A stretch of DNA of 13,766 nt from CAMYLR01 sp041577935 (GCA_041577935.1 JBFGIA010000067.1:1-13766), one strand, 5' to 3'. Shown: positions 1-7,176, numbered from the stretch's first letter. The notes: generated by a model not told the origin, from the sequence alone. Translations and numbers: made by a program.

Positions 1-395
1 AAAAGAATCACCCGGCCACGCTCTAGATGTCGCATGGCGCGGCGGCGGATATACGGCTCGGCCACCTGGTCCATTCGGATCGCCGTCAACAGTCGCGTCT
101 CCAACCCCTTGCGCTCCAGCTGATCTTGGAGCGCCATGGCGTTGATTACCGTCGACAGCATCCCCATGTAATCAGCAGCGACTCGGTCGGTGCCTTGCTC
201 GCTTGCGGTCGCTCCACGGAGGATGTTTCCACCGCCAACCACCAGCCCGAGCTCGACGCCCGTCTCGCAGATCGCCAGAATCTCATCGCTCAACGCCTCG
301 AGGACCGGCGGGTTGATCCCAAACCCGCGCTCGCCGGCCAACACCTCGCCTGAGAGCTTCAGAACGATCCGTCGATAGCGCAGAGATGGGCTCAC
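1..395 (-). CDS. pyrH: UMP kinase, 5' part (cut by window edge)
   Basis: Uridylate kinase phosphorylates UMP to UDP in the cytoplasm for pyrimidine nucleotide synthesis. About 131 codons are present, open to the window edge. The bacterial PyrH pattern is clear: RRIVLKLSGEVLAG at the N-terminus (phosphate-binding lysine and SGE), GFGINP, then VVGGGNILRG (glycine-rich nucleotide-binding loop), and DYMGMLSTVINAMALQD, the UMP-site and hexamer helix region. The C-terminal half, including the ATP-binding part, lies outside the window. The start is a GTG at 395, 12 bases after the tsf stop, because it places the first KLSG motif at the usual distance from the N-terminus. The Shine-Dalgarno is weak (an AGGCG overlapping the tsf stop), which suggests translational coupling. 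It is the last visible gene of the rplM operon. Confidence 0.95.
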   Translation of the reverse strand, partial: MSPSLRYRRIVLKLSGEVLAGERGFGINPPVLEALSDEILAICETGVELGLVVGGGNILRGATASEQGTDRVAADYMGMLSTVINAMALQDQLERKGLETRLLTAIRMDQVAEPYIRRRAMRHLERGRVIL

Positions 396-407
396 CCTAA
401 CGTGCGC

Positions 408-1004
408 CTAGACGCCGATTTCGTAGCGTGTGAACCGTCGCACAACGATGTTCTCTCCGAGCCGCTGAATCGCTTCCGTGATGACATCCGACACCTTCCG
501 GTCCGGATCCTTGACGAAAGCTTGTTCGAGCAGGCAAATCTCGGCATACCACTTCTCAAGTCGGCCAGTCGCGATTTTCTCCACGATATCGGCCGGCTTA
601 TCCGATTCCTTTGCCTGCTGACGGTAAATCGCCGCCTCACGCTCGACCACTTCGGGGTCGAGCCCTTCGCGATCCACAGCCAGCGGCCTCGCAGCCACAA
701 CCTGCATTGCCAACGACCGCACCAGTTCCTGAAAGTCATCGGTCTTGGCCACGAAATCGGTCTCACAATTCACCTCGATCAATACGCCGATCTTGCCACC
801 CAAGTGGACATACGACCCGACCAACCCTTCATCGGCCGTTCGCGCGGCCTTGGTGGCCGCCTTCGCTTGCCCGCGAGTCCGCAACAAATCGATGGCCTGC
901 TCCAAGTCACCACCTGCTTCCTGGAGCGCCTTCTTGCAATCCATCATCCCGACCCCGGTTCGATGCCGAAGTTCCTGAACCTGCGACGCCGTAACAGTTG
1001 CCAT
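408..1004 (-). CDS. tsf: Elongation factor Ts, short form
   Basis: EF-Ts is the guanine-nucleotide exchange factor that recycles EF-Tu-GDP during translation. The protein is 198 residues, so it is the short form found in several phyla rather than the roughly 280-residue E. coli type. It has the N-terminal UBA-like domain (VQELRHRTGVGMMDCKKAL) and the core exchange motif ETDFVAKTDDF that inserts into EF-Tu. The C-terminal part ends soon after a single core subdomain. I choose the ATG at 1004 because AGAGGTG lies just upstream. The in-frame GTG at 1010 is part of that ribosome binding site. It follows rpsB by 18 bases and precedes pyrH by 12, the widespread rpsB-tsf-pyrH order. Confidence 0.96.
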   Translation of the reverse strand: MATVTASQVQELRHRTGVGMMDCKKALQEAGGDLEQAIDLLRTRGQAKAATKAARTADEGLVGSYVHLGGKIGVLIEVNCETDFVAKTDDFQELVRSLAMQVVAARPLAVDREGLDPEVVEREAAIYRQQAKESDKPADIVEKIATGRLEKWYAEICLLEQAFVKDPDRKVSDVITEAIQRLGENIVVRRFTRYEIGV

Positions 1005-1022
1005 AATCACCTCTTGGTATTT

Positions 1023-1856
1023 TTATTCACTCGTCGACGGGATGTTCTCTCCCTCGACTGGTAGTCGCGCTCGCGGGCGCACTGGATGCTTGATCGGTGT
1101 TGGCGTCACGGGCTCCTCCTTTTTCTCCGGTGGGGCCTCCGCCTGCTGTTCGACTTCCTCCTCCTTAACGAGTCGCTGTTGAGCATCGATGATCGCGTCA
1201 GCAATCTGTCCGGTGATGAGCCGAACCGATTTGATCGCGTCGTCGTTACCAGCGATTGGGATCGTCACCTGATCTGGATCGGCGTTCGTATCGACGATTG
1301 CCATCAGTGGAAGGCCGAGCTTATTGGCTTCGTTCACCGCGATACGTTCCTTCTTCGCATCAACGACGAACACCGCTCCCGGCAGTTCTTCCATGTCCGC
1401 GATCCCGCCCAAGTTTCGGTACAGCTTATTGTATTCACGCTCGATTGAAATGACTTCCTTCTTCGGCAAGAGATCGAACGTACCGTCCTCGCGCTGCCGC
1501 TCGATGTCTTTCAACCGCTTTAGGTTCTTCTTGATCGTCCGGAAGTTTGTCAGGGTACCGCCAAGCCAGCGGTTGGTTACATAGAATTGCCCGCTTCGCT
1601 CAGCTTCTTCCCGTACGATGTGTTTCAGCTGACGCTTGGTACAGACAAACAAGATCTTCTTACCCTGGCCAACCAGCTCCGCCGACAGCTCTTTGGCACG
1701 ATTGAGCTGCCGCAGGGTCTTGTTGAGATCGATGATGTAGATGCCATTTCGTTCGGCGAAGATGAATTTTCTCATCTTGGGGTTCCAACGACGCGTCTGG
1801 TGGCCGAAGTGAACCCCCGCCTCGAGTAGCACACGCAACTCTGTGGGGACCGCCAT
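1023..1856 (-). CDS. rpsB: 30S ribosomal protein S2
   Basis: S2 assembles late on the 30S subunit near the head-body junction. The protein is 277 residues. The N-terminus (VLLEAGVHFGHQTRRWNP) and KMRKFIFAERNGIYIIDL are signature S2 sequences. ILFVCTKRQ, RWLGGTLTNF, LPGAVFVVDAKKE and LPLMAIVDTNADP follow in the normal order. The last 45 or so residues form a divergent tail, first acidic (KEEEVEQQAEAPPEKKEE) and then Pro/Arg-rich, which is a common lineage-specific extension. An AGGAGG sits about ten bases before the ATG at 1856. Unlike the other gene junctions in this operon, 218 bases separate it from rpsI. That gap holds a strongly structured leader and a possible internal promoter, so rpsB-tsf-pyrH is probably regulated separately. 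Confidence 0.97.
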   Translation of the reverse strand: MAVPTELRVLLEAGVHFGHQTRRWNPKMRKFIFAERNGIYIIDLNKTLRQLNRAKELSAELVGQGKKILFVCTKRQLKHIVREEAERSGQFYVTNRWLGGTLTNFRTIKKNLKRLKDIERQREDGTFDLLPKKEVISIEREYNKLYRNLGGIADMEELPGAVFVVDAKKERIAVNEANKLGLPLMAIVDTNADPDQVTIPIAGNDDAIKSVRLITGQIADAIIDAQQRLVKEEEVEQQAEAPPEKKEEPVTPTPIKHPVRPRARLPVEGENIPSTSE

Positions 1857-1889
1857 GGGTGGGTATACCTCCTGTTCGGGTTATCCCTC

Positions 1890-1955
1890 CACCGGGTTCA
1901 TCAGAGTCCGTCCATCCGGCTGCCGCCGAACACCCCGCGGACCCCTCGCCCGGTG
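1890..1955 (-). promoter_or_regulatory. Nested stem-loop leader upstream of rpsB
   Basis: On the minus-strand RNA three nested helices can be drawn. Outer: CACCGGG (1955-1949) with CCCGGUG (1896-1890), 7 bp. Middle: GUCCG (1942-1938) with CGGAC (1910-1906), 5 bp. Inner: UUCGGC (1930-1925) with GCCGGA (1920-1915), 6 bp including one G-U, closing the four-base loop GGCA. The structure ends about 33 bases before the rpsB start. Known S2 autoregulation in E. coli acts through a structured rpsB leader. That this element has the same role is inference from position and fold. It has no U-tract, so it is not a simple terminator. Confidence 0.5.
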
Positions 1956-1961
1956 TGTGGT

Positions 1962-1990
1962 TTTTTACGCCATTCCTCAAACCGTGTAGA
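1962..1990 (-). promoter_or_regulatory. Possible internal promoter for rpsB-tsf-pyrH
   Basis: TCTACA (1990-1985) and TAAAAA (1967-1962) are separated by 17 bases. Each matches 4 of 6 bases of the sigma-70 consensus. The predicted start near 1955 coincides with the first base of the nested leader helix, which gives some support. The match is weak by itself and read-through from the rplM promoter is equally possible. Confidence 0.3.
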
Positions 1991-2001
1991 CGCGTTGATG
2001 C

Positions 2002-2061
2002 GGCGGTTTTCTCGCCTCGCAGGTGATAGCGCAACCAACCCTGCTACGGCGGAAAACTCGC
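2002..2061. repeat. Pair of near-identical 14-bp repeats in the rpsI-rpsB gap
   Basis: GGCGGTTTTCTCGC (2002-2015) and GGCGGAAAACTCGC (2048-2061) are direct repeats that differ only in the central TTTT/AAAA. On the minus strand the 2002 copy can also form a small GGCG/CGCC hairpin. They lie between the rpsI stop and the possible internal promoter. The function is unknown and chance similarity is possible. Confidence 0.35.
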
Positions 2062-2074
2062 TGCTCCCACGCAA

Positions 2075-2464
2075 CTACCGCTTCGAGAACTGGAACCGTT
2101 TCCGCGCCTTCGGGCGGCCGTACTTCTTCCGCTCTACCATGCGCGGATCTCGCGTCAAGAATCCCGCCGCTTTCAGCGGACCTCTGAGTTCTTCATCCGA
2201 GACCACGAGCGCGCGAGCAAGACCCAGCTGGATCGCCTCGGCCTGACCCGTCGGCCCACCGCCGCGAACGTTGACCACGATATCAAAACTGTCTTCTGCC
2301 TTACCGACCTCGAGCGGTTGGCGGCACCGTTGCGCATGTAACGGCCGCGGGAAATACGTGTCGAGCGTCCGCCCGTTGATCTGCCACCCGCCCTTACCCG
2401 GTCGCAGATAAACGCGCGCGACGGCTGTCTTCCTCCGACCCACACCGACTGTTTGCTTTGCCAT
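2075..2464 (-). CDS. rpsI: 30S ribosomal protein S9
   Basis: S9 binds the 30S head, and its C-terminal tail reaches the P-site tRNA. The protein is 129 residues, the usual length. It shows VGRRKTAVARVYLRPG at the N-terminus, INGRTLDTYFPR, VNVRGGGPTGQAEAIQLGLARAL in the core, and the conserved basic C-terminus (DPRMVERKKYGRPKARKRFQFSKR) ending in the invariant SKR. It starts three bases after the rplM stop, so the two are almost certainly translationally coupled. A GGCGGA from the end of rplM may serve as its ribosome binding site. Confidence 0.97.
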   Translation of the reverse strand: MAKQTVGVGRRKTAVARVYLRPGKGGWQINGRTLDTYFPRPLHAQRCRQPLEVGKAEDSFDIVVNVRGGGPTGQAEAIQLGLARALVVSDEELRGPLKAAGFLTRDPRMVERKKYGRPKARKRFQFSKR

Positions 2465-2467
2465 CTG

Positions 2468-2932
2468 TTATCCGCCTGTGATCTGCGTCTGTGGCGGCCA
2501 CTTATCGAGGTCAATAGCCACCGGTTGCTGAGCTGCATGTTGATGATCCGAACCGGCGTACACGCGCAGCTTCTTATACATCGCCCGTCCTAGCTTGCCT
2601 TTTGGCAACATCCCACGGACGGCGTCCTCGATCACACGCTCGGGGTGCCTTGCCAGAACCCGTTTGATCGGCTCTGCCTTGAGCCCTCCGGGGTATCCCG
2701 AATGGTGATAGTACATCTTCTGGTCCATCTTCCGACCTGTCAGCGCGACCTTCTCGGCGTTGATGACCACGACATGGTCGCCGGTGTCGAGGTGTGGGGT
2801 GTATATCGGCTTGTGCTTGCCACGGAGGATCTGCGCCACCCGACTCGCGAGCCGGCCAAGCGTCTGATCCTCGGCATCCACCAGGTACCATCGCCGGGTG
2901 ATTTGATCAGGTGTTACGATATGTGTGCTCAT
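2468..2932 (-). CDS. rplM: 50S ribosomal protein L13
   Basis: L13 is an early-assembly protein of the 50S subunit. The protein is 154 residues, slightly longer than the 142 of E. coli because of a short C-terminal tail rich in Gln and Pro. Typical sequences are RRWYLVDAEDQTLGRLAS, LRGKHKPIYTPHLDTGDHVV, NAEKVALTGRK, YYHHSGYPGGLK and AVRGMLPKGKLGRAMYKKL. The ATG at 2932 is preceded by GGAG with suitable spacing. It is the first gene of the ribosomal operon. The promoter overlaps the end of mtnA, and a small hairpin sits immediately before its ribosome binding site. Confidence 0.97.
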   Translation of the reverse strand: MSTHIVTPDQITRRWYLVDAEDQTLGRLASRVAQILRGKHKPIYTPHLDTGDHVVVINAEKVALTGRKMDQKMYYHHSGYPGGLKAEPIKRVLARHPERVIEDAVRGMLPKGKLGRAMYKKLRVYAGSDHQHAAQQPVAIDLDKWPPQTQITGG

Positions 2933-2937
2933 GGCTT

Positions 2938-2968
2938 CTCCAACCCCGCTGATATCGCCGTCGGGGAG
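2938..2968 (-). promoter_or_regulatory. Hairpin next to the rplM ribosome binding site
   Basis: In the minus-strand RNA, CCCCG (2966-2962) pairs with CGGGG (2948-2944) around a 13-base loop. The Shine-Dalgarno GGAG (2941-2938) follows directly, and CUCC (2968-2965) could pair with it instead. Two mutually exclusive pairings, one hiding the ribosome binding site, would fit autoregulation by L13 or S9. This is inference from base pairing only. Confidence 0.3.
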
Positions 2969-2980
2969 CGCGAATGCATA

Positions 2981-3019
2981 TGAATACAGCTTTTTAACTT
3001 ACAAAACTCCTAGTATTCA
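2981..3019. repeat. 7-bp perfect inverted repeat in the rplM promoter
   Basis: TGAATAC (2981-2987) and GTATTCA (3013-3019) are perfectly complementary with 25 bases between them. They bracket the -10 box and the predicted transcription start of the ribosomal operon. They could be regulator half-sites or, on RNA, one arm of a leader stem. A spacing of 32 bases between arm centres is about three helical turns. Confidence 0.4.
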
Positions 3020-3024
3020 GTCAA
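2996..3024 (-). promoter_or_regulatory. Promoter of the rplM-rpsI-rpsB-tsf-pyrH operon
   Basis: TTGACT (3024-3019) is a 5/6 match to the -35 consensus. Exactly 17 bases later comes TAAGTT (3001-2996) as a weaker -10. The -35 box overlaps the mtnA stop codon. The predicted start is about 2989, giving a leader of roughly 57 bases before rplM. An AT-rich stretch around the -10 contrasts with the GC-rich surroundings. Confidence 0.55.
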
Positions 3025-4058
3025 GATCGGAGTGCCTTCAGCGACGTCTCGTAGGGCGGCTCCAGAAATCCAGCATCCGTAAAGAAGCCGGCCACGTACC
3101 TGGCGGGCGTTACATCGAACGCCGGGCTGTAGACCTTCACGCCAGCAGGCGCCGTCATGACACCAAACCCGTGCGTCACCTCCTCGGAGGCCCGCTCTTC
3201 GATCGGAATCCCCGCACCCGTCGGAGTATCGAAGTCAAACGTTGTTCTCGGCGCGGCCACGTAGAAAGGAATCCCATGCTCTTTCGCCAGGATCGCCACC
3301 CCGTAGGTGCCAATCTTGTTGGCCGTATCACCGTTCGCCGCGATCCGATCGGCGCCGACGATCACCATATCGATGTCACCCTTGGCCATCGTGGCAGCCG
3401 TCATGTCATCGCAGATCAACGTCACGTCGACTCCGCTCTCCATCAACTCCCAGGTCGTAAGGCGACTCCCCTGCAGAAGTGGGCGGGTCTCATCGGCGAA
3501 CACCCGGACATTTTTCCCTTGCTCGTGAGCGACGTAGGCACATGCCAGCGCGGTACCGTATCCCGAGGTTGCGAGACCGCCAGCGTTGCAGTGCGTCAGA
3601 ATGCCAGCGCTCTGGAGGATCACCTGCTGAGCAGACTCACCGATCTTACGACACATCTCGCGATCCTCATCCAGGATCTCGAGCGCCTCTTGCTCAAGCC
3701 GTTCCCATAAAGCTGGCGTCGCCATTTCGCGGTGCTGATCGGCCACTCGGCGCATCCGGTCAATCGCCCACTTCAGATTCACCGCCGTGGGTCGCGCGAT
3801 CTCCAACGCATCGGCGAACTCATGAAATCGTTCGCGAAACGTGTTTGGAGAATCATCCCGGTGTGGCGCCAACGCGGCGACCAACCCGAGCGCCCCAGCG
3901 ATCCCCAACGCTGGCGCACCTCGGATTCTCAAGCTTTGCATCGCCTCGACCATCTCGGGGACGGTCCGGATCTGGATCTCGACCTTCTCGCCAGGCAAGA
4001 GAGTTTGGTCGATCATCCGGACGTGACTTCCCTCCCAGGCGATCGTCTCCACCGGCAT
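3021..4058 (-). CDS. mtnA: S-methyl-5-thioribose-1-phosphate isomerase
   Basis: MtnA converts methylthioribose-1-phosphate to methylthioribulose-1-phosphate in the methionine salvage pathway, recycling the by-product of polyamine synthesis. The protein is 345 residues, the normal size. It is of the eIF2B-alpha-like aldose-ketose isomerase fold. RIRGAPALGIAGALG (about 44-58) is the substrate phosphate region. ILTHCNAGGLAT carries the catalytic Cys157. VFADETRPLLQGSRLT and GADRIAANGDTANKIGT contain the catalytic Asp237, and PFYVAAP follows. AGGAAG lies before the ATG at 4058. It follows maf by 27 bases. No other salvage gene (mtnB, mtnK, mtnP) is visible, so in this organism it may work with a split pathway or with genes elsewhere. 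Confidence 0.94.
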   Translation of the reverse strand: MPVETIAWEGSHVRMIDQTLLPGEKVEIQIRTVPEMVEAMQSLRIRGAPALGIAGALGLVAALAPHRDDSPNTFRERFHEFADALEIARPTAVNLKWAIDRMRRVADQHREMATPALWERLEQEALEILDEDREMCRKIGESAQQVILQSAGILTHCNAGGLATSGYGTALACAYVAHEQGKNVRVFADETRPLLQGSRLTTWELMESGVDVTLICDDMTAATMAKGDIDMVIVGADRIAANGDTANKIGTYGVAILAKEHGIPFYVAAPRTTFDFDTPTGAGIPIEERASEEVTHGFGVMTAPAGVKVYSPAFDVTPARYVAGFFTDAGFLEPPYETSLKALRS

Positions 4059-4085
4059 GGTTCGCTTCCTGGATTGAAGAAAAGA

Positions 4086-4745
4086 TCAGCGTGAGTGGGT
4101 GGGCGCGCCTACTGGACGCAGCAACCCGGGCGCTCGGTACTCCCAGCCCGCCTCCACTAGGAGGTCCAACAAACGGGCTACCGGTAGCCCCATCACATTA
4201 AAGTAGCAACCGTCTACTTGCCTTACCAGCGCAGCTCCGAACCCCTGGATCCCATAAGCGCCGGCCTTGTCCAATGGCTCACCAGTCGCCACATAGTCAA
4301 CGATTTCCTCGCCGTCGAGATCACGAAACTCAACCTGGGTTATCTCTACACCGCTGACCGATTCGCCTAATGGGGTCACTACCGCGACACCGGTGCATAC
4401 AGCATGATGGCGGCCTGCTAGACGGGTCAGCATGGCTCGCGCATCGTCTGCATCCACTGGCTTCTCGAGCACGACACCTTCGAGAATAACGACCGTATCC
4501 GCGGCGATGACCAGTGCGTCCGGCCGGGTCGCCGCGACCTGATCGCGTTTGGCGCATGCGGTGTGCTCGGCAAACGCCACCGGATCTTGGCCGCGCCGCC
4601 ACGGCCGCTCGACCTCCGGCAGCGCCGCCACGACCTCGAACTGGAACCCGAGCGTCTCGAGGATTTGCTTACGCCGCGGACTGGACGAAGCCAAGACCAG
4701 CGGGGGCACGGCGAGTCGATCTCTTTCCGTCAACGCTCCAGCCAC
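4086..4745 (-). CDS. maf: Maf-type nucleoside triphosphate pyrophosphatase
   Basis: Maf proteins hydrolyse non-canonical or excess nucleoside triphosphates to the monophosphate and pyrophosphate, a house-cleaning role, and have been linked to septum inhibition. The protein has 219 residues. The family signature LASSSPRR is at 18-25, AADTVV at 81-86 with the putative catalytic Asp83, and GEPLDKAGAYGIQG at 155-168, followed by NVMGLPVARL. This motif set is of the YhdE type (dTTP/UTP pyrophosphatase). Its start overlaps the end of dtd by 16 bases. The long form begins at GTG 4745. A TTG at 4733 that overlaps the dtd stop as TTGA is an alternative and would remove four residues. Confidence 0.93.
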   Translation of the reverse strand: MAGALTERDRLAVPPLVLASSSPRRKQILETLGFQFEVVAALPEVERPWRRGQDPVAFAEHTACAKRDQVAATRPDALVIAADTVVILEGVVLEKPVDADDARAMLTRLAGRHHAVCTGVAVVTPLGESVSGVEITQVEFRDLDGEEIVDYVATGEPLDKAGAYGIQGFGAALVRQVDGCYFNVMGLPVARLLDLLVEAGWEYRAPGLLRPVGAPTHSR

Positions 4746-5185
4746 AGTGTGACGGGTCCATCATTGATCAGTCGGACTCGCATTCGGGCGCCAAATTGAC
4801 CGGTCGCAACGCGCCCGGGAAGCTCATCCTCACAGCGGTCGCAGAAACGCTGGTAAAGCGCTTGCGCCTCGTCGTACGACGCAGCGCCTGTAAAGTCCGG
4901 GCGACGCCCCTTTCGGGTGTCGGCGTATAAAGTGAACTGACTAACTACCAATAAACCGTCCTCGGTCTCTCGAAGCGACCGATCCATCTCGCCGCCATCA
5001 CCGGGGAATACACGGAGATCGGCGATCTTAGCCGCCATCCAGTCGACGGCGGGGAGCGTTTCTGTTGGCGCAAAACCGACTAGTGCGACCAGCCCCGGAC
5101 CGATCCGACCAGATTCATGGACGTCACCGACCTCGTTGACAACCTCGACCGACGCTTCCAACACTCGCTGCAGTAAGGCTCGCAC
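4730..5185 (-). CDS. dtd: D-aminoacyl-tRNA deacylase
   Basis: DTD removes D-amino acids (and glycine mischarged on tRNA-Ala) from tRNA, keeping protein synthesis homochiral. The protein has 151 residues. It begins MRALLQRV, as is usual for the family. It carries the SQFTLYAD motif (82-89) and the NDGPVT motif (141-146) with the cross-subunit Gly-cisPro that enforces chiral proofreading. The start is GTG at 5185. No Shine-Dalgarno is visible, and a promoter-like pair is placed so that transcription would begin at the start codon itself. It overlaps maf by 16 bases and lies 120 bases after glmS. Confidence 0.95.
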   Translation of the reverse strand: MRALLQRVLEASVEVVNEVGDVHESGRIGPGLVALVGFAPTETLPAVDWMAAKIADLRVFPGDGGEMDRSLRETEDGLLVVSQFTLYADTRKGRRPDFTGAASYDEAQALYQRFCDRCEDELPGRVATGQFGARMRVRLINDGPVTLWLER

Positions 5186-5191
5186 GCCAAG

Positions 5192-5221
5192 ACATTAGCG
5201 CCCGCTCCGCGTGCGTGTCAG
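5192..5221 (-). promoter_or_regulatory. Possible leaderless promoter of dtd-maf-mtnA
   Basis: CTGACA (5221-5216, 5/6 match) and TAATGT (5197-5192, weak) are 18 bases apart. Six bases after the -10 comes the G of the dtd GTG start, so the transcript would have no 5' leader. This agrees with the missing Shine-Dalgarno, but the -10 is poor. Confidence 0.3.
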
Positions 5222-5305
5222 TCGTCGCGATCGTTATCCACGGTCCAACCTAGTCTCAAGTCAGCCCCAGGCGTCCCGCTGTTGGCACCCGACGAGCGCG
5301 ACTGA

Positions 5306-7132
5306 CTACTCGACCGTAACGGCCTTTGCCAGGTTACGGGGCTTGTCAACGTCACAACCCCTGAGAACCGCTATGTGGTAGGCCAGCAATTGAAGCGGGA
5401 CGACGTTTAGGATTGGCGTCAGCATCACGTCGGTCTCGGGCACCTCGATTACGTGCTCGGCGATTCGAGCGACATCACTGTCACCCTCGGTTACGACTGC
5501 CAAAATTCGCCCGCGGCGCGCGTGCACCTCTTCGAGGTTCGAAAGCACCTTTGGGTATACACTGTCACGAGTAGCAATCGCCACACACGGCATGTTCTCA
5601 TCGATCAGCGCGATGGGGCCATGCTTCATCTCCGCCGCCGGGTACCCTTCGGCATGGATGTACGAGATTTCCTTGAGCTTGAGTGCACCCTCCAGCGCTA
5701 CTGGAAAGTTGAGCCCACGCCCGAGGTACAGGAAGTTCACGGCGTCCGCATACTGAGTGGCGACCTGCTTAATTTCACTGCTTCTCTCGAGCACCTGCTG
5801 GACGAGGTCCGGCAGCTCCTCGAGCGCCCGAGCCAACTCCCGGCCACGTTCGACCGACAGATGCTTCCGGCGCCCGATGTAGAGCGTCAGCAGCATAAGG
5901 GCCGTCAACTGGCAAGTGAAAGCCTTCGTGGATGCGACGCCGATCTCAGGACCGGCGTGAGTATAAATCCCACCGTCCGATTCACGGGGGATCATCGAGC
6001 CCACCACATTTACGATCCCCATCGCCTGTGCCCCGCGGCGCTTGCCCTCCTTGAGCGCCGCCAAGGTATCCGCGGTCTCACCCGATTGGCTGATCGCGAA
6101 GAGCAACGTGCGCTCATCGATCACTGGGTTGCGGTACCGAAACTCGCTCGCGTACTCGACCTCGACCGGCAGCCGCGTCGTCTCCTCGAGGTAGTGCTCA
6201 CCAACCAGTGCTGCATGCCACGAGGTCCCACATGCAGTTAGCACGATGCGGTTGAACTTGGGCAGCGACTCATCGATAACTGCGAGGCCGCCCAGCACCG
6301 CAGTCCCCTCGGAAGTAACCAACCTGCCGCGCAGTGAATCTCGAATCGCTTCCGGTTGCTCAAAGATCTCCTTGAGCATGAAGTGGGGATAACCACCCTT
6401 CTCGATCTTCTTGAGGTCCCACGCGATCTCATCGACCGCTTTGTCCACGTGAGTGTTCTTGAGGTCAGAGATTCGGTACCCGTCGCGCGACAACTCAACC
6501 ATGTTGCCGTCATCCAGATAGATCACCTTACGCGTGTGCCCCACGATCGCGGCTGCATCCGAAGCGATGAAGAGGTCGCCATCGCGAAGCCCTATCAATA
6601 GTGGGCTACCCATTCGTGCAGCGACGATGTCGCCGGGATGATCCAGTGATACTGCCGCCAACCCGTACGTGCCTTCGACGTGACTCAGTGCTGCCCGCAC
6701 CGCCTCCCCAAAATTATCAGTCAACTGTTCCTCGATGAGGTGGGCCAGGACCTCGGTGTCGGTTTCGCTGCGAAACGTATGACCACGCTCGATCAGATTC
6801 TTACGCAGCGGCGTCGCGTTCTCGATGATCCCGTTGTGGACCACAGCCACGCGTTCCTTGCAGCAGGTGTGGGGGTGAGCGTTGGCCTCGGTCGGGCGAC
6901 CATGAGTGGCCCATCGGGTGTGGGCGATGCCTAGTGTACCCACCGGCGGAGCCGAACGGACGAGCTCGTCGAGGTCTGCGATCCTCCCCGGTAGCTTGGC
7001 CACATGTAGCCGGTCACCATTTATGATCGCTAGGCCAGACGAATCGTAGCCTCGGTACTCCATCCGATGGAGTCCCTCCAACAGGATACGCGCAGCCTCA
7101 CGCGTTCCGATGTAACCGATTATTCCGCACAT
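5306..7132 (-). CDS. glmS: Glutamine-fructose-6-phosphate aminotransferase (isomerizing)
   Basis: GlmS makes glucosamine-6-phosphate from fructose-6-phosphate and glutamine, the entry step to UDP-GlcNAc, peptidoglycan and outer-membrane sugars. At 608 residues it is full length (E. coli 609). The N-terminal glutaminase domain (about 1-220) starts MCGIIGYIG with nucleophile Cys2, and has MEYRGYDSSG, TRWATHGRP, VVHNGIIEN and SETDTEVLAH. Two SIS sugar-isomerase domains follow, with TACGTSWHAALVGEHYLE, SQSGETADTLAAL and EISYIHAEGYPAAEMKHG, and the invariant end DKPRNLAKAVTVE with Lys603. It lies 44 bases behind glmM and is surely in the same operon. There is no room for a glmS ribozyme, so regulation must differ from that in Firmicutes. 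The Shine-Dalgarno is weak. Confidence 0.98.
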   Translation of the reverse strand: MCGIIGYIGTREAARILLEGLHRMEYRGYDSSGLAIINGDRLHVAKLPGRIADLDELVRSAPPVGTLGIAHTRWATHGRPTEANAHPHTCCKERVAVVHNGIIENATPLRKNLIERGHTFRSETDTEVLAHLIEEQLTDNFGEAVRAALSHVEGTYGLAAVSLDHPGDIVAARMGSPLLIGLRDGDLFIASDAAAIVGHTRKVIYLDDGNMVELSRDGYRISDLKNTHVDKAVDEIAWDLKKIEKGGYPHFMLKEIFEQPEAIRDSLRGRLVTSEGTAVLGGLAVIDESLPKFNRIVLTACGTSWHAALVGEHYLEETTRLPVEVEYASEFRYRNPVIDERTLLFAISQSGETADTLAALKEGKRRGAQAMGIVNVVGSMIPRESDGGIYTHAGPEIGVASTKAFTCQLTALMLLTLYIGRRKHLSVERGRELARALEELPDLVQQVLERSSEIKQVATQYADAVNFLYLGRGLNFPVALEGALKLKEISYIHAEGYPAAEMKHGPIALIDENMPCVAIATRDSVYPKVLSNLEEVHARRGRILAVVTEGDSDVARIAEHVIEVPETDVMLTPILNVVPLQLLAYHIAVLRGCDVDKPRNLAKAVTVE

Positions 7133-7176
7133 AGTTGCGCAAATCTAGCCGAAAAACGGTTATACAGCCAGGAGGG

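Noticed and set aside
402..1064. Plus-strand open frame of 220 codons opposite tsf
   Set aside because: It mirrors the well-supported tsf gene, has no recognisable motif or ribosome binding site, and is the usual antisense open frame of GC-rich DNA.
2925..4201. Plus-strand open frames opposite mtnA
   Set aside because: Arg/His/Pro-rich translations with no domain, antisense to a complete gene.
5453..6241. Plus-strand open frame of 262 codons opposite glmS
   Set aside because: A shadow of the glmS coding strand, with no motifs.
7133..7176. glmS riboswitch/ribozyme upstream of glmS
   Set aside because: Only 44 bases separate glmM and glmS, too short, and no core sequence is present. A TATAAC at 7164-7159 lacks a matching -35.
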